From: Bacteroidia bacterium | GTDB lineage: Bacteria > Bacteroidota > Bacteroidia > Chitinophagales > Saprospiraceae | DNA: 33,590 nt | Assembly (NCBI GenBank): GCA_030433135.1 | Contig: JAUILF010000014.1 | Location: 1-33,590, forward strand | Direction: 5' to 3' | Part shown: piece by piece, positions 25,139 to 32,046 of the stretch | Layout: every line of letters starts with the position of its first letter | How positions within the stretch are numbered: position 1 is the first letter of the stretch | The notes under the pieces: model-generated | The model's database searches: none | Seen by the model: the letters and a program-made list of their open reading frames with translations, nothing else | Told to the model about the DNA's origin: nothing | Made by a program: the position numbers and the translations under genes

Positions 25139-25993
25139 TCAAATTAGCAAGAACTTGTTTCTGAATTCTCGGGGTGTACATTGATTGATTTTTCGAAATG
25201 CAGCATTAAAACGACTGATCGAATTAAAGCCACATTCAAATGCAATTTCGGTTACATTGGTCTTGGTTGTAACCAGTTTTCTTCGGGCATGGGAGATTTT
25301 CTCTTCAATGATATATTGCCCAATGGTAATACCAAAGGCTTTTTTAAAGATGGTATTGGCGTAGTCAGGATGTAATCCAACGGCTTCTCCTACATCAGAG
25401 ACCTTGATATTGTCTGCATGATTCTGAGCAATGTAAAGTGACATGTTCTCAACTTGTGACATTTCTGCATTTAGCAACGCTATCGACGCTTTCTTGTCAG
25501 ACGAAGGGTTGTTATGGGCCATCCGGTGTAGTCTTGCTTGCATTTCCAACAGGATCACATCTAAAGCATCCCTGTAATTGATGTCCTCAACCCAGCGCCT
25601 CAATAAGAATTCATCATAAAACGAATCTTCCATTGATGAATCAATCGAAATGTTTCCATTCAAAATGGGGTCCACGAAGGAGGTAGGTAGATTCCATTCC
25701 AGGAATTGAGACAATGGTATGGTGCACACAAAGTAGGGCTTATCTCCTTCATATTGAATGATCTGGTGTGATACAAGTCCCCAGAAAATGGCAAGTCTTT
25801 TTTCGGGTATGGTGATTCGCTGATCCTGAAACAGATAGGTTAAGGTTCCGTGGGGGAAGTAGTTTATTTCAATCTCATTGTGTCGATCCGGCCTTCGCAT
25901 CAGGTTAGGAACCCATAACTCGCAGGTTAAACCATAAGGATTAAACTTGGTGCGACTCTCATCAAATCGTTTAATTTTCTCGGAATTCGGCAT
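25139..25993 (-). CDS. AraC-family transcriptional regulator (sugar-type)
   Basis: 284 residues: an N-terminal cupin-like sensor (about 20-130; RHNEIEINYFPHGTLTYLF, then RLAIFWGLVSHQI, as in MelR-type regulators) and a C-terminal AraC HTH pair at about 180-282 (DNIKVSDVGEAVGLHPDYAN; NVTEIAFECGFNSISRFNAA). The pattern, including the HPDYAN and GFNSISRF turns, is that of regulators next to carbohydrate-use genes. It diverges from the PL10-Sde182 gene (145 bp between starts), whose expression it may control, and it is probably the first gene of the minus-strand operon with the AlkC-like gene 6 bp downstream. Confidence 0.9.
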   Translation of the reverse strand: MPNSEKIKRFDESRTKFNPYGLTCELWVPNLMRRPDRHNEIEINYFPHGTLTYLFQDQRITIPEKRLAIFWGLVSHQIIQYEGDKPYFVCTIPLSQFLEWNLPTSFVDPILNGNISIDSSMEDSFYDEFLLRRWVEDINYRDALDVILLEMQARLHRMAHNNPSSDKKASIALLNAEMSQVENMSLYIAQNHADNIKVSDVGEAVGLHPDYANTIFKKAFGITIGQYIIEEKISHARRKLVTTKTNVTEIAFECGFNSISRFNAAFRKINQCTPREFRNKFLLI

Positions 25994-26043
25994 GTTTTAT
26001 CCGCTAAATGGGTAGTTTGCATTTAAAACCTAGACTAAATTTA

Positions 26044-26078
26044 CAAAGTTAAAGCTGACTTCAGTTGGTTTAATCCAA
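26044..26078 (-). promoter_or_regulatory. Candidate Bacteroidota promoter for the AraC-AlkC operon
   Basis: The minus strand carries TAACTTTG (26044-26051), an exact TAnnTTTG -7 match, and TTGG at 26075-26078 as a -33-like element. The ~23-nt spacing is slightly long. The start codon lies about 50 nt downstream at 25993. Confidence 0.4.
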
Positions 26079-26138
26079 TGGGCTTTGCTACTGCCGTTTT
26101 CCTTGAATGCATAAAGCCTTTTGTGTTATTGGGGAACC

Positions 26139-28505
26139 ATGGCTAATTTCTACAGGACCTTTGAATGTAAGATTGTGCAGAGATTGAAAACCGGTCATTA
26201 TTTTTTTACTCTGGTATACCCTGCTGTGTTGCTCTATTGGCTGTCCCCCCTAATGGCCCAGGATGGTCCTGAAATCGTTTCCTGGGGACAGGCATTGGAG
26301 CAGGAAAGTGCCTGGTATGCAAGCACAGAGGCTATTAGGATTGCTGACAACATATTGTTGTACCAGCACAAAACGGGTGGGTGGCCGAAGAATATCGATA
26401 TGGCCAGGAGGCTGGATAAGGAAGCGAAGACATCCATCGTACAGGAAAAGGGTCAGGAGGGCTCAGAATTGAACCGACCTACCATGGACAATGGTGCTAC
26501 TTCAACTCAGATGCGATTCCTGGCAAAGGTGTATGCTCAGACCGGAGAAATCGAATACAGGGAAAGTGTTATCAGTGGCCTCAACTATTTGTTGGATGCA
26601 CAGTATGATAATGGAGGTTGGCCTCAGTATTACCCAATCAGGAAAGGATACTATGAGCAAATCACATATAATGATGATGCCATGGTTAATACCATGTATT
26701 TGCTCCGGGAAATATATTCTGGAACTGATGAATTCGCTTCATTGCAACTTGATGAAATGATTAAGGACCAGGCACGTCAGTCATTTGATAAGGGCTTGCA
26801 ATGCATTCTTCGGTCCCAAATCAGGATAGCCGGAAAACCAACGGTTTGGTGTGCCCAGCACGATAAGGTTACTTTGGCTCCAACAGGAGCCCGGAGTTAT
26901 GAGCTTCCATCCTTTAGTGGATCCGAATCGGTTGGCGTGGTGCTGTTACTGATGAGTATTGATCACCCTGATGACCAGGTGATCACAGCGGTTGAGGGTG
27001 CGGTAGAATGGTTTGAAAAAAGTAAGATTGAGGGCATTAAGATCAACAAGATCATCAATGAAGACGGTCAGGAAGATTTGATTGTTGTGAAGGAAGAAGG
27101 AGCCCCGACTTTATGGGCGCGGTTTTATGACCTGGAAACTGGAAAGCCTTACTTCTGTAGCCGGGATGGGGTCAAGAAGGATTCCCTGGCAGAGATTAGC
27201 CATGAACGCAGGAACGGTTACCGATGGTATGTCGAATCTCCCGCGAAGGTTTTGCAGAAGTACCCTATCTGGAGAGAGAAAGTTTTGGAAAAGGAATTCC
27301 ATAAACCCAGAGTAATTATCAGTACCGATATTGGTGGAACGGATCCGGATGATTTTCAGTCCATGATCCATTACCTGATGTATGCGGATCGGTTTGACAC
27401 CGAAGGGTTGATTTCTTCGCCGTATGGTGATGGTCGAGCCAAGGATATCCTTGATATGATCGACTTGTATGAAAAAGATTTACCCCGGCTTTCGCTGCAT
27501 GGTGATTTTCCGGATCCTGAAAACTTGCGTTCTGTTACTAAACAAGGGGCGACTGATTTTGCTCCGCCACAGGGCTGGAGCGATCAGCCTACCGAAGGCT
27601 CAGAATGGATTGTTCAAAGGGCAAACGAGGGGAGTGACCGACCACTTTGGGTGCTGGTCTGGGGTGGACTGGAAGACCTGGCTCAGGCATTACACGACGA
27701 TCCGGGCATTGAGGACAAAATAAGAGTCTACTGGATTGGGGGGCCAAACAAAAAGTGGAGTGTACATGCTTATCTGTATATAGCCCGACATTTTCCGGAT
27801 CTCTTTTTTATTGAAGCCAACTCCACTTATCGAGGATGGTTTATAGACGAAGGTTTCAGTACGAAACTAAGTAATGTGGGTTTCTATGAACATCACATCA
27901 GGGGCAAAGGAACCATGGGAACGGCCTTCGGTAATTATTATGGCGGAGAGATCAAAATGGGTGATACACCATCTATGGTCTATGTGCTTGAGGGTGACCC
28001 GGAGAAACCGGATGGTGACAGTTGGGGAGGTAGTTTTATTCCTCTGCGTTCCAGTGCATACAGGCCTGTTTACAGACAGACCACCACTTCAGATACCATC
28101 CCTGCTTACAGCGTGATTGAGTGGATATTTGCTGAAGGCGAAAAGGAAAAATCAGGGGCTGATCCTTTTGTCTGGATATCGATAGACGGGCAACGTATTG
28201 ACGGTTTTTACAGTGAGGAGGAAGGAGAATACAGGGTCAGGTTTGTACCCAAGCGATCCGATAATTGGACCTACACCGTGCATTCCAGCTTCACTGAATT
28301 AGATGGAAATACCGGTGAGTTTGTCAGTGTCAATCCCTGGCCCGGTGAGGAACACCCAACCAATATACCATTGAATCACTGGTGGACAGATCGGATGGAG
28401 GACAATACGTATCTCGGTATTTACCAGGGAGCAGGTACTGTTTCCAAATGGAGAGAAGCCTTTCTTGCTGATTGGGCCCGTCGGTTGGACTGGCTTAAGG
28501 ATTAG
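26139..28505 (+). CDS. PL10 pectate lyase fused to Sde182 nucleoside-hydrolase-like domain
   Basis: 788 residues from the ATG at 26139 (a TTG at 26121 in the same frame is less likely). Residue numbers count from that TTG. A signal peptide (about 28-46) ends LSPLMAQ. A family 10 pectate lyase domain covers about 50-390: KTGGWPKNIDMA, DNGATSTQMRFLAKVYAQ, NGGWPQYYP, WCAQHD, GARSYELPSFSGSES. It should cleave polygalacturonate-type pectin by beta-elimination. From about 396 an Sde182-type nucleoside-hydrolase-like domain (Pfam family formerly DUF1593) begins with VIISTDIGGTDPDDFQS. Between about 655 and 738 a DUF5060-like segment (VIEWIFAEG, DGFYSEEEGEYRVRFVPKRS) interrupts it before the conserved WREAFLADWARRLDW end. 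Exported, likely envelope or secreted. The fused pair suggests coordinated action on a plant or algal polysaccharide. Probable operon with the next gene (11 bp). Confidence 0.9.
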   Translation: MANFYRTFECKIVQRLKTGHYFFTLVYPAVLLYWLSPLMAQDGPEIVSWGQALEQESAWYASTEAIRIADNILLYQHKTGGWPKNIDMARRLDKEAKTSIVQEKGQEGSELNRPTMDNGATSTQMRFLAKVYAQTGEIEYRESVISGLNYLLDAQYDNGGWPQYYPIRKGYYEQITYNDDAMVNTMYLLREIYSGTDEFASLQLDEMIKDQARQSFDKGLQCILRSQIRIAGKPTVWCAQHDKVTLAPTGARSYELPSFSGSESVGVVLLLMSIDHPDDQVITAVEGAVEWFEKSKIEGIKINKIINEDGQEDLIVVKEEGAPTLWARFYDLETGKPYFCSRDGVKKDSLAEISHERRNGYRWYVESPAKVLQKYPIWREKVLEKEFHKPRVIISTDIGGTDPDDFQSMIHYLMYADRFDTEGLISSPYGDGRAKDILDMIDLYEKDLPRLSLHGDFPDPENLRSVTKQGATDFAPPQGWSDQPTEGSEWIVQRANEGSDRPLWVLVWGGLEDLAQALHDDPGIEDKIRVYWIGGPNKKWSVHAYLYIARHFPDLFFIEANSTYRGWFIDEGFSTKLSNVGFYEHHIRGKGTMGTAFGNYYGGEIKMGDTPSMVYVLEGDPEKPDGDSWGGSFIPLRSSAYRPVYRQTTTSDTIPAYSVIEWIFAEGEKEKSGADPFVWISIDGQRIDGFYSEEEGEYRVRFVPKRSDNWTYTVHSSFTELDGNTGEFVSVNPWPGEEHPTNIPLNHWWTDRMEDNTYLGIYQGAGTVSKWREAFLADWARRLDWLKD

Positions 28506-28516
28506 CAACTTTTCAT

Positions 28517-29983
28517 ATGAGAATCCATAGAAAAATATTCATAGCAATGAGTTTGATTAGGCTGTTACTATCAGGGTCAAAGCTGTTGATTACGACAGCT
28601 TTTCTTTCGTTTTTTTCGATTGCCCTGGGACAAAGTGAAAAACCCCGGGTATTTGTACTTACCGATATTGAGAATGAACCGGATGATGCTCAGAGTCTGG
28701 TCAGATTTCTGACCTATTCCAATCACTGGGATGTTGAGGGAATTGTTGCTACCACTTCGTGCTGGCAGAGAGATCAAACTGCCGAGTGGAGAATCCACGA
28801 AATAGTGGATGCTTATGGCAAGGTCCGTGACAACCTCGAGGTGCATGAACAAGGTTATCCATCGTATGATTATCTGAAAAGCATCATCAAAGTTGGGATA
28901 CCTAAATTCGGAATGCTGGGAGTAGGTGAAGGACAGGACTCTGAAGGATCCGATTGGTTAATCCAATGTCTGCAAAAAGACGATCCCCGACCACTTTATA
29001 TACAGGCCTGGGGAGGAGCGAATGTGCTGGCTCAGGCTCTTTGGAAAATGGAACGAACCCTTTCCAGATCTGAACTGGATGACATTATCACCAGGATCAG
29101 GGTATACACCATTTCGGATCAGGATGACACCGGACCCTGGATACGGAATCATTTTCCGGGTATTTTTTATGTGGTGAGTCCGGGTTATCAGGAAAATGGA
29201 GGAGGTCAGTATCACTATGCTACCTGGTCGGGTATTTCAGGAGATAAATTTCACGGACGGTTTAGTGGCCCTGATTTTACCATCGTCGATAACCCCTGGC
29301 TTGATGAACATATTCGACAGAATCATGGTCCCCTTGGAGCTGAGCATCCGCATACCGAGTATTTGATGGAGGGAGACACACCTTCTTTCCTTGGCCTTGT
29401 CAATAATGGTATGAACGATCCTGAACACCCCAACTATGGTGGCTGGGGTGGTCGTTACGAATTATATATTCCCCAGTTTAAAAAGTATATGTACGAACCT
29501 GAAACCCGACCCATATGGACGAATGCACAGGATGAAGTGTGGAGTGAAATAACCAACCGGCACCACACCAGTAATCATGCTACTATCTGGAGATGGAGAG
29601 AAGCCTATCAACATGATTTTGCAGCCAGAATTGATTGGAGCAATACTTCAACTTATGAAGATGCCAATCATCCACCGATGGTCAAGCTATCAAATCCCAA
29701 TGAAATTTCAGTCAAATCAGGGGAGCAGGTCAATTTAAGCGGAGTGGGTTCTACTGACCCTGATGGTCATCAATTGACTTACCAATGGATATTTTACAAG
29801 GAAGTGGGCACTCTAAATGCCAGTGATTTTAAGTTGGATAATCCAGACAGTGAGACTGTATTTTTCAATGCACCCTCGGTAGCAAAATCAGAAACCATGC
29901 ATTTTATTCTGGCAGTCACTGATGATGGAGTTCCTTCACTTACCCGTTATCAAAGGGTCATTGTGAATGTGCTGCCGGAGTAG
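28517..29983 (+). CDS. Exported Sde182 nucleoside-hydrolase-like protein with C-terminal Ig-like domain
   Basis: 488 residues. Signal peptide near 10-38 (an internal ATG at 28547 would also give a signal). The Sde182/nucleoside-hydrolase-like domain covers about 43-375, with the Asp-rich metal-site motif VLTDIENEPDDAQS (Asp50, Asp56, Asp57), IQAWGGANVLAQAL and the terminal WREAYQHDFAARIDW. An Ig-like domain covers about 385-486 (NHPPMVKLSNPNEISVKSG, STDPDGHQLTYQW), matching the Sde182 C-terminal type. The family founder is a cellulose-binding protein; the reaction, if any, is not established to my knowledge. It parallels the fused domain of the gene 11 bp upstream, so the pair is a tandem paralogue set acting on the same material. 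Confidence 0.88.
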   Translation: MRIHRKIFIAMSLIRLLLSGSKLLITTAFLSFFSIALGQSEKPRVFVLTDIENEPDDAQSLVRFLTYSNHWDVEGIVATTSCWQRDQTAEWRIHEIVDAYGKVRDNLEVHEQGYPSYDYLKSIIKVGIPKFGMLGVGEGQDSEGSDWLIQCLQKDDPRPLYIQAWGGANVLAQALWKMERTLSRSELDDIITRIRVYTISDQDDTGPWIRNHFPGIFYVVSPGYQENGGGQYHYATWSGISGDKFHGRFSGPDFTIVDNPWLDEHIRQNHGPLGAEHPHTEYLMEGDTPSFLGLVNNGMNDPEHPNYGGWGGRYELYIPQFKKYMYEPETRPIWTNAQDEVWSEITNRHHTSNHATIWRWREAYQHDFAARIDWSNTSTYEDANHPPMVKLSNPNEISVKSGEQVNLSGVGSTDPDGHQLTYQWIFYKEVGTLNASDFKLDNPDSETVFFNAPSVAKSETMHFILAVTDDGVPSLTRYQRVIVNVLPE

Positions 29984-30160
29984 AGTTTGGCTAATTTTAA
30001 TGATCCATCGTGGGGCTATGGCGGAGGCTCTAATTTTATTTGCCATGCTTGCTGAATTTCATTTTTTTGATTCGCATTTAATTAACTTTCTTTGCATTTA
30101 TTTTATATTGTGTAATTCTAACAATCTGCCGAATCAAGAGTTAGGGGAACTACTGCTGCT

Positions 30161-30754
30161 ATGAAAGAGATGAATTCGGACTTGCAACTCTGGGTTGCCT
30201 TCCAGAAAGGTGATGATATCGCACTGCATAAGATCTTTAAAAAATATTATGCACTTCTACATAGTTTTGGTGTTAAAATGACCGGTAACTCCCAGCTTGT
30301 GGAAGATTGTTTACAGGATTTCTTTCTCTACCTATGCGAGAAAAGGGGGCAATTTATGAACGTTAGGTTTGTTAGAGGATACCTGTTTAAGTCGTTTCGC
30401 AGACGTTTATGGAAGAGGAATAAGAATAGTGGTCAATTGGAAATAGATCATATTCATGGTCCCTTTGAAGTCAGTCCTGAAGAAGTACATGTTCAAAAGC
30501 ATCATGCCCGAAACCAGGCTGAAGTTGTTGCCCGCCTCATGAATAATTTGCCTCCGCGACAACGAGAGGTTCTCTATCTCAGGTATTACAATGGCTTGAG
30601 TATTGAAGAGATTTCCCAGGTGTTGTCGATTACGTATCGAGGTGTTGTCAACACACTTTATAAAGCACTGAAGAAACTGAGAGAGCAAAAGGATTCCATA
30701 CCTCTTCTTGAGTATGGAATTATGGCTTTTATGCTGCAGTTTTCAATTTTTTAA
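30161..30754 (+). CDS. ECF sigma factor (FecI-like)
   Basis: 197 residues. Region 2 at about 20-90 (LVEDCLQDFFLYLCEKR; FVRGYLFKSFRRRLWKR) and region 4 at about 118-172 (LPPRQREVLYLRYYNGLSIE, then EISQVLSITYRGVVNTLYKALKKL) are clear. The hydrophobic C-terminal tail (LLEYGIMAFMLQF) is common in Bacteroidota sigma factors of FecR/SusC cassettes. It is followed by a FecR-type anti-sigma and an STN-containing SusC receptor, the classic three-part trans-envelope cassette. Upstream DNA (29984-30160) is AT-rich; a weak TTTG...TTTCTTTG pair lies at 30066-30094 and no other gene is seen there. Confidence 0.92.
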   Translation: MKEMNSDLQLWVAFQKGDDIALHKIFKKYYALLHSFGVKMTGNSQLVEDCLQDFFLYLCEKRGQFMNVRFVRGYLFKSFRRRLWKRNKNSGQLEIDHIHGPFEVSPEEVHVQKHHARNQAEVVARLMNNLPPRQREVLYLRYYNGLSIEEISQVLSITYRGVVNTLYKALKKLREQKDSIPLLEYGIMAFMLQFSIF

Positions 30755-30793
30755 ATTTTTTCCCAAAAAAGTAGGTGACCAATTCGCTATTCT

Positions 30794-30826
30794 GCACTCT
30801 TAGATAGTAAACCGAGTACAGAGTGC
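30794..30826. other. 7-bp hairpin between sigma and FecR genes
   Basis: GCACTCT at 30794-30800 pairs perfectly with AGAGTGC at 30820-30826 across a 19-nt loop, in the 108-bp gap between the sigma and anti-sigma genes. No T-tract follows, so it is not a standard terminator; partial attenuation or mRNA processing is possible. Confidence 0.35.
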
Positions 30827-30862
30827 GATTCCGGGAATCAACCTCGAAGCATTAACAGAGCT

Positions 30863-31876
30863 ATGCAAGAATTTACATCGGATGATCACTATGAGCAAAT
30901 TGAGGATTTTCTGAAAGATGAGAGTTTCATTGCCTGGGTGAAGCAGTCGGATCAAGTCAGTTGGAAACATTGGAATCAATGGGTGCAGGATCATCCCGAA
31001 AAACAGGAAGTGATCAGCAGGGCAATTCTTATCGTCAAAGGTGTGGATTTTGTACCAAAATATTTGTCAGAAGATGAGGTCGACAGACACTGGCAAAAGT
31101 TTAGTAGTTCCCGTAATAAGCGATTAGCAGAAAACAGGAGAAAATCTCCGTTTTCTCTGAGGAGGAACTGGTTGAAAATCGCTGCTACTGTTTTGATCCT
31201 GGTGGTGTCAATGGTCGGGTATAATATTTATCAGCATCAGGAGGTGGACATCGTTACATCTTTTGGTGAGAGGAAAGTGATTGAGTTGGCAGATGGGACA
31301 GTAGTGGATCTGAATGCTAATTCCACCTTGAGTTACGTACGCAATAATCCAAGGAAAGTAACATTGGATGGTGAAGCCTATTTTACCGTTTCCAAAAAGC
31401 CCGATACGGGTGAGCGCTTTTATGTTGTGACCAAGGATCTCGATGTTGAAGTTCTGGGAACAGTATTTAATGTAAATAGCCGGGATAGAAAGACAGAGGT
31501 AGTATTGCAAGAGGGTAAAGTCAGACTGGATATGAAGGAGGAGGGTGATCTTATTATGGAACGTGGTGGTCTGGAACTTGTTAGCTACTCGATGGAAGAG
31601 AAGAAAATCATCAGGAAGGAGGAGAAGGTGGATACAGAACTACATACGTCCTGGAAAGATGGTATGTTGATTTTCGATAACACTCCATTGTCTGAAGTGT
31701 TGAAAACTATAGAAGATATTTATGGTGTTCATGTGATCTTTGAGGAGTCTGCGGATCCCAATAAGTTATTGAATGGAGGAGTGCCCAGCGATGATCTGGA
31801 CGTGTTTATTCAGACCTTGCAGGCAATTTATGCTTTGGATATTGAACATGCCGAGGATCGATTGATCATCAGGTAA
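30863..31876 (+). CDS. FecR-family anti-sigma factor
   Basis: 337 residues. A cytoplasmic sigma-binding part (1-100) precedes one transmembrane helix at about 104-120 (LKIAATVLILVVSMVGY), then the FecR domain at about 130-225 (TSFGERKVIELADGTVVDLN, GEAYFTVSK, VEVLGTVFNV) and a C-terminal DUF4974 domain at about 264-335 (LIFDNTPLSEVLKTIEDIYG). In such systems the periplasmic part contacts the STN domain of the receptor and releases the sigma factor when ligand is bound. Gene order sigma-FecR-SusC is exactly as expected. The partner sigma factor is the 197-residue protein immediately upstream. Confidence 0.95.
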   Translation: MQEFTSDDHYEQIEDFLKDESFIAWVKQSDQVSWKHWNQWVQDHPEKQEVISRAILIVKGVDFVPKYLSEDEVDRHWQKFSSSRNKRLAENRRKSPFSLRRNWLKIAATVLILVVSMVGYNIYQHQEVDIVTSFGERKVIELADGTVVDLNANSTLSYVRNNPRKVTLDGEAYFTVSKKPDTGERFYVVTKDLDVEVLGTVFNVNSRDRKTEVVLQEGKVRLDMKEEGDLIMERGGLELVSYSMEEKKIIRKEEKVDTELHTSWKDGMLIFDNTPLSEVLKTIEDIYGVHVIFEESADPNKLLNGGVPSDDLDVFIQTLQAIYALDIEHAEDRLIIR

Positions 31877-31967
31877 TGCTGAAATAAACCGACGAGAAGT
31901 AACAAATAGTTATGACTTTTCGGAGGTAGGAAATAATTGAACTGGCTGTATTCAACTTCGGATGGAT

Positions 31968-31981
31968 CTGGTTATAACCAG
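31968..31981. promoter_or_regulatory. 14-bp perfect palindrome upstream of the SusC-like gene
   Basis: CTGGTTATAACCAG, a perfect palindrome 65 bp before the receptor start at 32047. It may be an operator or part of a separate promoter for the receptor operon. One or two 14-bp perfect palindromes are expected by chance in a window of this size. Confidence 0.35.
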
Positions 31982-32046
31982 GTGCCAACTGGAACGGGTA
32001 TGCTTGGAAAACAACTTCTGAACTATTGTTCGTAAAAGAATTAATT

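Noticed and set aside
26121-26138. TTG start for the PL10-Sde182 gene
   Set aside because: An ATG six codons later (26139) gives a normal signal peptide.
29967-30164. 65-residue open frame between the Sde182 and sigma genes
   Set aside because: Low-complexity, Leu/Phe/Cys-rich translation of AT-rich intergenic DNA, overlapping the ends of both flanking genes.
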